Positions 50,726 to 59,798 of a DNA stretch of 59,798 bases are shown here, piece by piece. The notes beneath the pieces were generated by a model. The model did not search any database. It had not been told where the DNA came from and saw only the letters and a program-made list of their open reading frames with translations. Positions within the stretch are counted from its first letter, which is position 1. Each line of letters starts with the position of its first letter. This stretch comes from Candidatus Zipacnadia bacterium (GTDB lineage: Bacteria; Armatimonadota; Zipacnadia; Zipacnadales; UBA5352), in assembly GCA_029820295.1 (NCBI GenBank), contig JALGVA010000015.1, positions 1-59,798 of the forward strand, written 5' to 3'. Position numbers and translations under genes: made by a program.

Positions 50726-52649
50726 ATGCATCGATGCGCGCTCGTGCTTGCTCTGCTGATGCTCGTGGCCGCGACGGCCTCGTGCCAGCGCAATCAGGAG
50801 ATGATCGACCGCGTCGCCGCCGGGGAGCTGCAGGAGGCGCACGCCTCCTGGTGGGGCTTCGACGCCGAGGACTCCACCCAGGCCCTGCAGGCGGCCATCG
50901 ACTCGGGAGTGCCAAAGCTCATCGTCGAGGACATGGGCAGCCCGTGGGTGGTCATGCCCCTGCAGCTTCGCAGCAACCAGGAGATCGTGTTCGAAGAGGG
51001 CTGCGTGATCCTGGCGAAGCGCGGCGAGTACAGGGACTCCAACGCCACGCTGGTTACGGCCTCGAACGTCGAGAACGTGACCCTCAACGGCTACGGCGCC
51101 ACCTTCCGCATGTGGCGCGAGGACTACGACAACCCCGACCTCTACCAGCACGCCGAGTGGCGGCACTGCCTGTCGATCCGCAGCTCGAGCAACATCCAGG
51201 TGCTCGGGCTCACGCTGGAGGACAGCGGCGGCGACGGTATCTACCTGGGCACCGCCACCCAGTGGGTGACCAACAAGGACATCACGATCAGGGACGTGGT
51301 GTGTGAGAGCAACTACCGGCAGGGCATCTCGGTCATCACCGCCGAGAACCTGCTCATCGAGAACACCATCATGCGCAACACTCGCGGCACGCCGCCGCAG
51401 GCGGGCATCGACTTCGAGCCGAACAACCCGGAGGAGCGGCTGGTCAACGTGGTCATGCGCAACTGCCTGAGCGAGAACAACAACAGCTACGGCTACGTGC
51501 TCGCCATCAGCCCGCTCAAGGCCACCTCCGAGCCCATCTCCATGCGCTTCGAGAACTGCCGCTCGGTCAATGACGCCGGGCAGGGCTTCTGCTACGCCGC
51601 CGGAGGCAGCGTCGAGACCGCCGTCGGCGGACTGGCGGAGTTCATCAACTGCACCGTCGAGGGCAGCGGCGGCGCTCAACACCGGCCAGAGAGACATCGC
51701 CCCCATCGTCTTCCGCAGCGGGCGAGACACTGACGACCCGGCGGGCGGCGCGGAGTTCGTCAACGTACGCGTGACCGACGCGCGCGTGCACCAGCCCATG
51801 GCCTACATGGACTACGGCGGCGTCGCCATCGCGGACGTGACCGGGAACCTGATCCTCATCGACGAGCAGGGCAACGAGACCGACGTGGCGCTGACCCCCG
51901 AGGTCCTGGCGGAGTGGATGCCGCAGATCGTGCTGCGCGACATCCCACGACTGAGCCTCGAGGGACTGACGCTGGAGCCGATGGAGGTTCCTGTGTCCGC
52001 TGACACCACGCCGAGCTGGCCGTGGCAGCGGCGCGTGGGCACCTACGTGGTCTACGCCGACGCCGGCGACGAGGTAAGCTTCCACGCCGAGTTCGCGCAG
52101 GTGGGCAACTACGCCGGTGACGAGATGCCCATCACCGTGACCGCTCCCTCAGGCGAGGTCGTACACGAGGCGACCGTGCCCTTCCAGGATGAGGCGACCA
52201 TCAGCTTCACGGCGCCCGAGACCGGCGCGTACATGGTCGTCGCCGATGGTGGCGGCAACAAGATGCGGCTGTCGGCCTGGTCAAATCCGATGGCCCTCAC
52301 CGGCGGCGGCGAGGCCGTGCGCTTCATGCAGTACGCCGGCGACCTGCAGTTCTACGTGCCCGTGGGCACCACGCTCTTCGGCGTCCGCATCTGGGGCGAG
52401 GGCGTGGGGGAGGGCGTGCAGGCCACGCTCATCCGCCCCGATGGCGAGGTCTTCGGCAGTGTCGATGACCAGGTGCAGACCTACCAGTTCGAAGTGGAGC
52501 TGGAGCAGCCGTCGCGGGGCGAGGTGTGGACGCTGCGCACCGCACCGCCGAGCAACACCACGTGGGAGGACTTTTACGTGGACCTGCGTGGCATCCCGCC
52601 GCTGCTGACCCCTGCGGGCGCGTCCATGGTTGTGGCCGCGGATGACTGA
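50726..52649 (+). pseudogene. Beta-helix protein paralogue 2, broken by an internal deletion
   Basis: The start has AGGAGG (50712-50717) and the same signal peptide and N-terminus as its neighbours. The N-terminal frame is intact to 'EFINCTVEGSGG' near 51670 and then runs into a stop at 51733. The homologous C-terminal half continues in another frame from 'ALNTGQRDIAPIVFRSG' to the stop at 52649. Compared with paralogue 3, about 68 bases are missing at the junction, removing the coil 'VSKPAERGLVRFENCRVLDC' and shifting the frame. The 3' half keeps coding character, so the deletion is recent, or the C-terminal part is still made by re-initiation. The ribosome site and spacing remain good. Confidence 0.75.
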
Positions 52650-52696
52650 TCCGCCATGCATATCCACCCAGAGATGACGATCAGGAGGTTCTGCCG

Positions 52697-54688
52697 ATGC
52701 ACAGATGCGCGATCGTGCCGGTCGTGCTGGCGCTGGCCGCCGGGTCAGCGTGGTGCCAGGTGAATCAGGAGATGATAGACAAGGTGGCCGCCGGCGAGGT
52801 GCAGGAAGCGTACGCCTCGTGGTGGGGCTTCGACGCCGAGGACGCCACTGCGTGCCTGCAGGCCGCCATCGACTCGGGTGTGCCCAGGCTCATCGTCGAG
52901 GACATGGGCAGCCCGTGGATCGTGACGCCCATCACGCTGGTGAGCAACCAGGAGATCGTGTTCGAGGCGGGCTGCGTGCTGCAGGCCAGGCGCGGCGAAT
53001 ACGAGAGCACCGGTGCCACGCTCATGACCGCGCGCGACGTGGAGAACGTCATCCTGCGCGGCGACGGCGCGACCTTCCGCATGTGGAAGGAGGACTACGC
53101 CAACCCCGAACTCTACGCCAAGGGCGAGTGGCGCCACTGCCTGCAGTTGCGCGGCGCGACCAACGTCGAGGTCCACGGTCTCACGCTCAGCCGCAGCGGC
53201 GGCGACGGCATCTACCTCGGGATCGGCTCCGAAGGCCGGACCAACACCAACATCACCATCAAGGACGTGGTGTGCGACGACAACTACCGCCAGGGCATCT
53301 CGGTGATCACCGCCGAGAATCTGCTGATTGAGAACACCGTCATGCGCAACACCGGCGGCACGCCGCCGCAGGCGGGCATTGACTTCGAGCCCAACCGGCC
53401 CGAGGAGCGGCTGGTCAACGTGGTCATGCGCAACTGCCTGACCGAGAACAACGCCTCGACCGGCTACTTCTTCTACCTGCGCGCGCTCAACGGCGAGTCC
53501 GAACCGGTCTCGATCCGCCTGGAGAACTGCCGCTCGGTCGGCGACGGCAGCATGGGCACGGGCGTGGTGACCCACGAGACGCTCGCGGGCGGCGTGAGCG
53601 GCACCATCGAGTTCGTGGACTGCATCTTCGAGGGCAGCCGCAACGCGGGCATCAGCGTCTCCAAGCCCGCCGAGCGCGGCCTGGTGCGCTTCGAGAACTG
53701 CCGGGTGCTCGACTGCGCGACCGAGATGCTGGGCGTCTCGCCCATCATGCTCGCGAGTCGGCTGGGCGGCGATACCGCCGTGGGCGGCATCGAGTTCGAC
53801 CGCGTGCTGATCCGCGACCCCGTGGATCGGCCGCCCATGAGCTACAACGACCAGGCCGGCGGCACACCGCTGCGGGACATCACCGGCACGCTCATCATCG
53901 AGCAGGACGGCGAGCAGACCACGGAGGAGATCACCGACGAGCTGCTCGCGGAGTGGATGCCGGTCATCGCGCTCAAGGACACCCCGCGGCTGGAGGTCGA
54001 TGAGGCGGCGCTGGTGCCGCTGGCCCCCGAGACGCCGATCGCCCCCGACGAGGCGCGCTGGCCGGTGGTGCGCCGGGCGGGGATCTACCTGCTCTACGCC
54101 AACGCCGGCGATGACGTCCGCTTCACCGTCAGCCACCAGCAGGTCGGGCGCTACGCGGGCGAGGACATGCCGGTGGTCGTGACCGCCCCGTCGGGGGCCG
54201 AGGCCCTGCGCGCCACCGCGCCCTTCAAAGCGGAGGCGGAGGTGGGCTTCATCGCGCCGGAGACCGGTGTCTACCGCGTCTCGCTCGACCCCGGCGCCAA
54301 CCGCTTCCAGATCGCCAACGCATCGAACCCGATGGCGCTGCTGCTGGCGGACGGCGCGGTGAACCTGATCCACTCGTCAGGGAGCTTCAGCTTCTACGTG
54401 CCGCCCGGCACCACCGAGTTCGGCGTGCGTGTGGCGGGGCAGGGCCCGGGTGAGGCGATCAAGGCGGCGCTCATCGATCCGCAGGGAGAGGTCTTCGGCG
54501 AGGTGGACAACCAGTTCCAGACGCATCAGTTCGAGGTGGAGCTGGATCCGCCGAGCCAGGGCGAAGTGTGGACGCTGCGCCTCGAAGCGCCCTCGGGCAG
54601 CACCTGGGAGGACCACTACGTGGACCTGCGCGGGCTGCCACCGCTGCTCTCGGCCGCAGGCACGCCGCTGCTCGTACCGGCGCAGTAG
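52697..54688 (+). CDS. Secreted right-handed beta-helix protein, paralogue 3
   Basis: A 663-aa protein with AGGAGGT (52683-52689) before the ATG and a signal peptide ('IVPVVLALAAGSAWCQ'). It has the same layout as paralogue 1: conserved N-terminus ('SWWGFDAEDATACLQAAIDS'), beta-helix coils ('LTLSRSGGDGIYLGIGSEGR', 'VRFENCRVLDCATEMLG'), then two C-terminal beta-sandwich domains. Long stretches of DNA are nearly identical to paralogue 1, pointing to recent duplication or gene conversion. It is the last gene of the four-gene operon begun by the DUF6067-like hydrolase and is followed by a strong hairpin at 54705. Confidence 0.82.
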   Translation: MHRCAIVPVVLALAAGSAWCQVNQEMIDKVAAGEVQEAYASWWGFDAEDATACLQAAIDSGVPRLIVEDMGSPWIVTPITLVSNQEIVFEAGCVLQARRGEYESTGATLMTARDVENVILRGDGATFRMWKEDYANPELYAKGEWRHCLQLRGATNVEVHGLTLSRSGGDGIYLGIGSEGRTNTNITIKDVVCDDNYRQGISVITAENLLIENTVMRNTGGTPPQAGIDFEPNRPEERLVNVVMRNCLTENNASTGYFFYLRALNGESEPVSIRLENCRSVGDGSMGTGVVTHETLAGGVSGTIEFVDCIFEGSRNAGISVSKPAERGLVRFENCRVLDCATEMLGVSPIMLASRLGGDTAVGGIEFDRVLIRDPVDRPPMSYNDQAGGTPLRDITGTLIIEQDGEQTTEEITDELLAEWMPVIALKDTPRLEVDEAALVPLAPETPIAPDEARWPVVRRAGIYLLYANAGDDVRFTVSHQQVGRYAGEDMPVVVTAPSGAEALRATAPFKAEAEVGFIAPETGVYRVSLDPGANRFQIANASNPMALLLADGAVNLIHSSGSFSFYVPPGTTEFGVRVAGQGPGEAIKAALIDPQGEVFGEVDNQFQTHQFEVELDPPSQGEVWTLRLEAPSGSTWEDHYVDLRGLPPLLSAAGTPLLVPAQ

Positions 54689-54704
54689 GGGCGGATGTAC
54701 ATGA

Positions 54705-54736
54705 GGACGGCAGCGACCGCGAGGCCGCTGCCGTCC
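54705..54736 (+). terminator. Strong hairpin between convergent genes
   Basis: GGACGGCAGCG (54705-54715) pairs exactly with 54726-54736. The loop can form two more pairs closing a GCGA tetraloop. On the plus strand GTTGTCGTTGTC follows, a weak T-rich run. It ends the beta-helix operon 17 bases after the last stop and lies 23 bases from the convergent gene end. Confidence 0.65.
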
Positions 54737-54758
54737 GTTGTCGTTGTCGCCTGCGGGC

Positions 54759-57356
54759 CTACTCCATCACGATCCACCCGCGGCTGACCGGATCGGCGTG
54801 CGCGCGAATGCTGGGGAACCACGACGAGATCTCCGCGTCGGCGCCCTGCACGTTGCGCACGAAGTTCATCGGCAGCAGCGCACCGGACCGGGCATCGAAG
54901 CCGAATTCGCCGAGCGGCACGCGGATCTCGGCGGTCCACATGCCCTCCTGGACGGTCGCCGCCCAGTCGGCGTCGAGGTCGTAGGCCAGCGCCTCGCTGT
55001 ACTCCATTTCCTCGCTGCGGCGCCACTGGTCGAAGAACGCGCCCGCGGCGTTGATGATGAGCTGCACGTACTCGTACTCGCCCACGCGCGGGTTCATGAA
55101 GATCTCGACCGAGTCGTCGTGCCAGGTCGAGCCGTCGCGCGGCGCGGCGTTGGTCACCAGGTCAGAGGTGTCCTGCTCACACTCGAGCGCGATGTACAGG
55201 TCGTCGCCGTCGTGGACCACCCGGGCGCGGGTGACGTGGTCGGCATCCGTCGCCATGCCCCACTTGATGAAGTCGGTCAGCACGTCGGCGCGCCCCCAGA
55301 CCGGCTCGTCGAGCCGCCCGTCGATGGTCGGCGCCTGCTCGGCGCGCGCCGCAGTCCCGACCCTGGTGGCCATTGCGCGCACCTGCTCGACGATGGTGCG
55401 ATAGCCCGCCGAGCCGCCCTCGCCGAAGACCTCATCCACGCGGGCCGAGATGCGCTCGCGCAGCGCCGCGGCGTCGATCGCCCCCGCAGCGGCGGCCGCC
55501 TCCAGCTCCTCGGTGATGAGCCTCGAGGCGATCCAGCGCTTGGCCACGGTCTGGCCGCCGGCTTTCAGCGGGTTGATCCAGCCCGGCTTGGGAGGATGGA
55601 ACGCGATCGGGTCATCGCCCACGCGCTCGGCCATGTAGGCGTCGATGTCGGTCTCGCCCACCTGCTCGACCATGCGGCGCATGGCGGCGGCGATATCCTC
55701 CATGGACGCGCCCTCCTCGATCATCTCCTCGATGCCGTAGGAGGCCCAGTAGTTGCCGGCCAGCAGCTTGGTGATCTCAAAGGTCTTGCGGAAGAACTGG
55801 ATGCGGTCGCGCACGATGTCGTCCTGGGCCAGCGCGGTGGCCCCATCGAGCAGCCCCATCATCTCGTCCACCAGGTCCGGCGGGAAGATGCGGAACTGCT
55901 GCGGATCGGCGGCGAGGCGGTAGGCCCAGTGACCGTGGCCGAAGTTGTTCTCGCGCCACGCCTGCTCCGCCAGCGCGAAGTAGCGCTTCATCGGCGCGGC
56001 GGCCGTGCGGAACATGCGCTCGTTCCAGTCATCGGTGATCGCGTCCACGTCCGCATACGGGTCCCACAGCAGCCGCGCCATCACGTAGAGCTTGGGGCCG
56101 TCGAGGCCCCAGTTGGGGTAGACCTCGGCGTAGAAGCCCCTGACCTTGTGCGCTACCGCGTGCTGGATGGCTTCCTGGAAGAGGTGGTTGTAGATGCGCG
56201 GGATGGCGAAGCCCATCCCGTAGCCGTACTCGTAGATGCCCATCTGGTTCGTGACCGCCGCCCAGCGCTCCAGCATGGTCTCGTCCTGGCGCTTGAAGAC
56301 CGGGTCCCAGTAGTCCGAGCGGTTGCTCGTCAGGTAGGGGATTATGTTGCGGTGCAGCCGCATCCCCGTCGGGGGCAGGATCACCGCCGAGTAGGCCAGG
56401 CAGCCCAGCATCTTGTCGGGATGGTCCTGCTCCAGGTTCTCGGCAATCCGGTTGAGCCAGGTGTAGTACAGGATCGACTTGTCGCCGGAGAAGCCGTGCC
56501 ATTCGGGGAGCGGATGATCGACCAGCTTGCAGTTGGGGCACTCGCAGTAGCCATGGCCGTCGTTGATGCCGAAGGAGAACGATTCGAGGTCGGGGTTGGC
56601 CGCGAAGGCGGCGCGCGCCACGTCGGCCGCGTGCTGAATGCCGCCCGGGTCGGTCATGCACGGCTGCCAGCTATGGTCATCGGGCCCCGGGCGGTAGCGC
56701 TCGTCGCCGTGCATCGGGAAGTACTCGGGGTGCTCGTCGAACAGCTCCGGCGGGAAGATGTTGAGCAGGTTGTGGTGGAAGGCGTAGCGCCCGTGGATGC
56801 GCTGGCGCAGGCTCCACACGCCGCCGTAGTGCGCGCCGCTCCACAGCCGCGACAGGATGGCGGGCGTGTGGATCTGCCGCACCTCGGGCACAGTGATCGT
56901 CTCGTGGGCCGGCACATCCTCGCCCAGCGGCCCGGGGATGAGCCAGCGCACGCCCACGTAGTCCTCGAGGAACTGGCAGACCGCCCAGTAGGTCGCCCAC
57001 GGCGAGGGCCCGGCCAGCATGGCGGCGGCGTCGGTGACGATGACCGCGAAGGCGTCGCGGTCCATGCCGTAGCGCTCCAGGCCCAGCGCGGCCTTGACCG
57101 GCGCGCACATGCCCACGTAGATCGGCGGGCCCTGCGCCGGCTCGTAGTCGTCCTCATCGACCACCGCGAAGTCGCGGCCGGTCGAGGTCTTGAGGTAGCT
57201 CGCCAGGTCCTGGCAGGCGCTGAGCGCCTCGCCGCGCGCCAGCCGCTCCCGCACGATCACGGCCTGGGTGTCGCCGTCAAGCACGGTGAAATCCGCCACG
57301 GCGCCCGTCACCGTCACGAGCGTCAGGATCAGGGTCACGGTCAAGCTCATGCGCAT
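54759..57356 (-). CDS. DUF4838 glycoside hydrolase-like protein with C-terminal CBM9-like domain
   Basis: An 865-aa protein starting at ATG 57356 with GGAGG upstream and a signal peptide ('LTVTLILTLVTVTGAVA'). The N-terminal part has an alpha-glucuronidase/hexosaminidase-type pre-barrel domain ('ACQDLASYLKTSTGRDFAVV'). The DUF4838 barrel follows ('NLLNIFPPELFDEHPEYFP', 'SFSFGINDGHGYCECPNCK', 'RLHRNIIPYLTSNRSDYWDP'). The C-terminal ~175 residues form a CBM9-like domain ('QAPTIDGRLDEPVWGRADVL', 'DDSVEIFMNPRVGEYEYVQL'). DUF4838 proteins are common in uronate-degrading loci, but their reaction is little studied. It follows the TIM-barrel gene at 57439-58773 on the same strand after 82 bases. Confidence 0.83.
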   Translation of the reverse strand: MRMSLTVTLILTLVTVTGAVADFTVLDGDTQAVIVRERLARGEALSACQDLASYLKTSTGRDFAVVDEDDYEPAQGPPIYVGMCAPVKAALGLERYGMDRDAFAVIVTDAAAMLAGPSPWATYWAVCQFLEDYVGVRWLIPGPLGEDVPAHETITVPEVRQIHTPAILSRLWSGAHYGGVWSLRQRIHGRYAFHHNLLNIFPPELFDEHPEYFPMHGDERYRPGPDDHSWQPCMTDPGGIQHAADVARAAFAANPDLESFSFGINDGHGYCECPNCKLVDHPLPEWHGFSGDKSILYYTWLNRIAENLEQDHPDKMLGCLAYSAVILPPTGMRLHRNIIPYLTSNRSDYWDPVFKRQDETMLERWAAVTNQMGIYEYGYGMGFAIPRIYNHLFQEAIQHAVAHKVRGFYAEVYPNWGLDGPKLYVMARLLWDPYADVDAITDDWNERMFRTAAAPMKRYFALAEQAWRENNFGHGHWAYRLAADPQQFRIFPPDLVDEMMGLLDGATALAQDDIVRDRIQFFRKTFEITKLLAGNYWASYGIEEMIEEGASMEDIAAAMRRMVEQVGETDIDAYMAERVGDDPIAFHPPKPGWINPLKAGGQTVAKRWIASRLITEELEAAAAAGAIDAAALRERISARVDEVFGEGGSAGYRTIVEQVRAMATRVGTAARAEQAPTIDGRLDEPVWGRADVLTDFIKWGMATDADHVTRARVVHDGDDLYIALECEQDTSDLVTNAAPRDGSTWHDDSVEIFMNPRVGEYEYVQLIINAAGAFFDQWRRSEEMEYSEALAYDLDADWAATVQEGMWTAEIRVPLGEFGFDARSGALLPMNFVRNVQGADAEISSWFPSIRAHADPVSRGWIVME

Positions 57357-57438
57357 CGCTGCCAACCTCCGCAGATCGGAGTAAGCACGCCGTGTGGTTC
57401 GCCCCCCAGGGGCCCCAGGCCTGCCCGCCGCCCCGGAA

Positions 57439-58773
57439 TCAGCCCTGTTCCGCCTCGAAGTCACGCCAGAACTCGGCGATGATCTCGGCCACGGCGTCGA
57501 AATCCTCGTTGCCCGGCGTCTTGTCCAGGCAGTAGCTGACCACGCCCTGCACCCGGCCCTCGCGCACGAACTGCAGGCACATCTCGTACTTGGCCGCGAT
57601 CAGCTCGGCCGTGCCGGGGTCATCGTTGCGCTTCTCGTAGGCGCTGCGCGAGCCCGAGGGCATGAGGATCAGCGGCAGGTCGATGGGCTCCTCCGGCTCC
57701 CAGGGGGGAGTGGCCGCGGTCACGAAACTCCCGCGCACGCTCTCCGTCCAGGCGTCGACGGCGGTAATGTCCGCCACCTCCAGCCCCTCGGCCTTGAGGT
57801 CCGAGAAGATCGCGGTGACGCCGAAGTTGCCCACGCCCGTGCGGTCGAAAAGGCCCAGCGAGAGCGTCACTTCGTCCTCGCCCGCGACGACCTCCGACAG
57901 GTCGAGGGTCACCTCACCGTCATCCTCGCCGGCCACGTCCTCCTCCCACACCACCTCGTCGCCAACGCGCGCCTGCATCATGTGATAGCCCGCGGTCGGG
58001 CCATCGAAGTCATCGCTGAAGCTGAAGGTCAGCGCTGCGGCCTCGGCATCAAGCACGCGCACCGTCTGCTGCAGGAAGCCGCAGTCGCCGGCCTGTGAAG
58101 GCGTGTCCCACGGATGGGTCACGCTGCCCTGCGGTGGGACGATGAACTCGCCGTTCAGCCAGGTCAGCGCGCGCTCGACCGCTTCGGGGTTGCGTGGGTA
58201 GGCGGCCACCACGCCATCGACCACCGTCCCCAGCATCTGGATGAAGCGCGAGCCGATCTGATTGAAGTACATGAGCGGGTAGAACTTGATCTCGGGGTTG
58301 ATGGCACGTCCCGCGTCCACCATCGCCCGGATCGACTCGGGCGTGAACCAGCGCGGGTTCACGTTGCCCCAGAAGTCATCGATCACGTAGCCGACCAGGT
58401 TGTCGTGCTCGAGCGACAGACGCGCGATCTCCTCGGCCCAGCGCACGTAGTCGAGCCGGAAGGGCTCAGAATAGGGGAACTGCTCGTGTGTGGCCGCTGT
58501 CTCCGACGGCGGCACCAGGTAGACCCACACGGTGATGTCGGCCTCTGCCGCCAGGGGCAGGAACTCGTGCAGGTCCTCCCAGTCGTTGGGGCTGTGCCAG
58601 ATCAGCCACATGTAGGTGTTCGCGCCCAGCTCCTGCAGGCGCTCGACCATCAGCTCGCAGTCCACGTGCTCACCATCGCGCAGCTCCGCGTCGTAGTCGC
58701 CGACGAACGGCGTCTGCGCGCAGCATCCTGCCGCAATCAGCGTGAGGGTCAGCATCAGCAGGGCGGCTCTCAT
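57439..58773 (-). CDS. Secreted TIM-barrel glycoside hydrolase-like protein
   Basis: A 444-aa protein with a leader 'ALLMLTLTLIAAGCCAQ', which could be a lipoprotein signal (AAGC). A TIM barrel is suggested by 'MVERLQELGANTYMWLIWHS', 'ADITVWVYLVPPSE', 'HDNLVGYVIDDFWGNVNPRW' and, after an inserted beta-sandwich (about 225-340, 'AALTFSFSDDFDGPTAGYH'), 'YCLDKTPGNEDFDAVAEIIA'. The Asp pair in 'YVIDDFWG' lies where catalytic acids of such barrels are often found. The family is not recognised. GGGAG lies 10 bases before the ATG. It is divergent from the carbon-nitrogen hydrolase gene and probably cotranscribed with the DUF4838 gene. Confidence 0.68.
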   Translation of the reverse strand: MRAALLMLTLTLIAAGCCAQTPFVGDYDAELRDGEHVDCELMVERLQELGANTYMWLIWHSPNDWEDLHEFLPLAAEADITVWVYLVPPSETAATHEQFPYSEPFRLDYVRWAEEIARLSLEHDNLVGYVIDDFWGNVNPRWFTPESIRAMVDAGRAINPEIKFYPLMYFNQIGSRFIQMLGTVVDGVVAAYPRNPEAVERALTWLNGEFIVPPQGSVTHPWDTPSQAGDCGFLQQTVRVLDAEAAALTFSFSDDFDGPTAGYHMMQARVGDEVVWEEDVAGEDDGEVTLDLSEVVAGEDEVTLSLGLFDRTGVGNFGVTAIFSDLKAEGLEVADITAVDAWTESVRGSFVTAATPPWEPEEPIDLPLILMPSGSRSAYEKRNDDPGTAELIAAKYEMCLQFVREGRVQGVVSYCLDKTPGNEDFDAVAEIIAEFWRDFEAEQG

Positions 58774-58918
58774 CGCTTGTGCACTCCCGGCTTCACAGTG
58801 TCTCTCATCCTATCGCGGGTTTCGGTGCGGCCGTGGTCGTGGCCTCCTGCCCGTGCGAGGTGTCCGTCGAGACGAGCGCGAACTGACCGCGCGAACCGAC
58901 GTGGAGGGAGCGATCGCG

Positions 58919-59749
58919 ATGGCGACGGTGGCTGTGGGCCAGATGCGCGTGGAGCCGGGGAAGGTGGACGCGAACCTGGGCACGATGCTCGCGCTGATCG
59001 CCGAGGCGTCCGGCCGCGGCGCGGAGCTGGTGGTGCTGCCGGAGCTGGCGCTGACCGGCCTCATCGAGGACATGCACGCCGTGGTGCAGCCGATCCCGGG
59101 GCCGGCCACCGAGCGGCTGTGCGCGGCCGCGCGCGACGGCGGCATCTGGACGGTTGCGGGCATGCCCGAGGCCAACCCCGACGGCGACCCGTACAACGCC
59201 GCGGTGGTCATCTCGCCCGCGGGCGAGATCGCGGCGGTCTACCGCAAGGTCTTCCTCTACCTGCAGGAGGCCGACGGCTTCGCCTGCGGCGACCGGGCCT
59301 GCCTGCTCGACCTGGGCTTCGCGCGGGCGGGGCTGACTATCTGCTATGACTACATCTTCCCCGAGTACCTGCGGCGGCTGGTGCTGGGCGGCGCGAGCCT
59401 GATCCTGCACCCGACCGCGTGGGTGGACACGCAGGTCTGCCGCGACTGGCGCTACCCGGCCGCCGAGGCCTACCGCGCCCAGTGCCTGGTGCGCGCGCTC
59501 GAGAACCAGGTCTTCTTCGCCTCGGCGAACATCATCGGCTCGTGGGACGCGGGCGGGTGGCTCGAGGGCGTCGGGCGCTCCTCGATCATCGCGCCGTGGG
59601 GCGAGGTGCTGGCCGAGGTGGACAACGACGCCGCCGACGGCCAGGGCCTCGCGATCGCCGAACTGAACTTCGACCGCGTGGCGCGGTGGTGCGAGCAGGT
59701 CGCACCGTACATGCGCGACTTCCGGACGAAGACCATCCCGGAGGTGTGA
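58919..59749 (+). CDS. Carbon-nitrogen hydrolase (nitrilase superfamily)
   Basis: A 276-aa protein with GGAGGGAG (58903-58910) eight bases before the ATG. The nitrilase-superfamily triad is complete: Glu42 in 'VVLPELALTG', Lys110 in 'AVYRKVFLY' and Cys142 in 'LTICYDYIFPE'. The C-terminal part keeps 'RALENQVFFASANIIGS' and 'GRSSIIAPWGEVLAEVD'. Such enzymes hydrolyse amides or nitriles (omega-amidase, N-carbamoyl-amino-acid or beta-ureidopropionase type); the exact substrate cannot be read from the sequence. No signal peptide is present, so it is cytoplasmic. The last 49 bases of the window after its stop show no feature. Confidence 0.92.
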   Translation: MATVAVGQMRVEPGKVDANLGTMLALIAEASGRGAELVVLPELALTGLIEDMHAVVQPIPGPATERLCAAARDGGIWTVAGMPEANPDGDPYNAAVVISPAGEIAAVYRKVFLYLQEADGFACGDRACLLDLGFARAGLTICYDYIFPEYLRRLVLGGASLILHPTAWVDTQVCRDWRYPAAEAYRAQCLVRALENQVFFASANIIGSWDAGGWLEGVGRSSIIAPWGEVLAEVDNDAADGQGLAIAELNFDRVARWCEQVAPYMRDFRTKTIPEV

Positions 59750-59798
59750 GGCGGCCCATCGGTCGCCCCCCGGCGCTACCGCGCGCTCACCACGAACG

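Noticed and set aside
54738-57482. 914-codon plus-strand frame
   Set aside because: Antisense to the DUF4838 gene, which has clear domains, signal peptide and ribosome site.

Overview
The window is a piece of a very GC-rich bacterial chromosome with strong G/C at third codon positions and clear Shine-Dalgarno sites (GGAGG/GGGAGG) before most genes. It combines ordinary housekeeping genes (dprA-topA, holB, recD2) with a large set of secreted, multi-domain carbohydrate-active proteins (GH42-like, DUF4838, DUF6067-like, CBM9-like, heparinase II/III-like, PcRGLX/YetA-like, DUF4038/apiosidase-like, DUF3604). That mix is typical of uncultured, polysaccharide-degrading lineages such as Armatimonadota, Hydrogenedentota, Planctomycetota or Lentisphaerota. 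The phylum cannot be fixed from sequence reading alone. No rRNA, tRNA, CRISPR array or transposase was seen.

Layout. 1-760: 3' end of a GH42-like gene. 968-12783: a plus-strand run with a consensus sigma-70-type promoter, a secreted TPR protein, an M16-like protein that has lost its zinc motif, a secreted PQQ-propeller protein, a LapA-like membrane protein, dprA, topA and a membrane-bound spermidine-synthase-like protein. 12950-20544: an unrecognised 194-aa protein, two sugar-phosphate-isomerase-type TIM barrels, an alpha/beta hydrolase, holB, small membrane proteins, a YfcE-type phosphodiesterase and a PHP-domain protein. 20735-22318: a DUF4038-type glycoside hydrolase. 22319-22773: a hairpin-dense non-coding region.

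22774-25436 is a compact minus-strand defence operon in which adjacent genes overlap or lie only a few bases apart. In order of transcription it encodes a ribbon-helix-helix regulator, a phospholipase-D-type nuclease with a winged-helix tail, a 47-aa peptide, a beta-class DNA methyltransferase and a BglII/BstYI-family restriction endonuclease. Two imperfect copies of one ~40-bp element lie where promoters for the two halves would be expected; the upstream copy contains a perfect CGAAC-N4-GTTCG (Gram-positive SOS-box type) palindrome. This is the most unusual system in the window.

25551-58773 is a polysaccharide-degradation island: heparinase-like protein, a giant PcRGLX/YetA-like protein, a DUF3604 protein, GH42-like and CBM9-like proteins, a sialidase-type beta-propeller, a DUF6067-like hydrolase, three tandem paralogues of a secreted beta-helix protein, a DUF4838 protein and a TIM-barrel protein. 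recD2 lies inside this island. The substrate is unproven, but lyases plus GH42-like enzymes suggest pectic or other uronate-rich polymers. The window ends with a carbon-nitrogen hydrolase.

Several loci carry broken frames: a sialidase-like gene and a neighbouring small gene with extra bases in G/C homopolymers (38106-38542), the middle beta-helix paralogue with an out-of-frame deletion near 51670, and a coding-like remnant after the PHP gene. The homopolymer cases may be sequencing errors; the deletion is more likely real.
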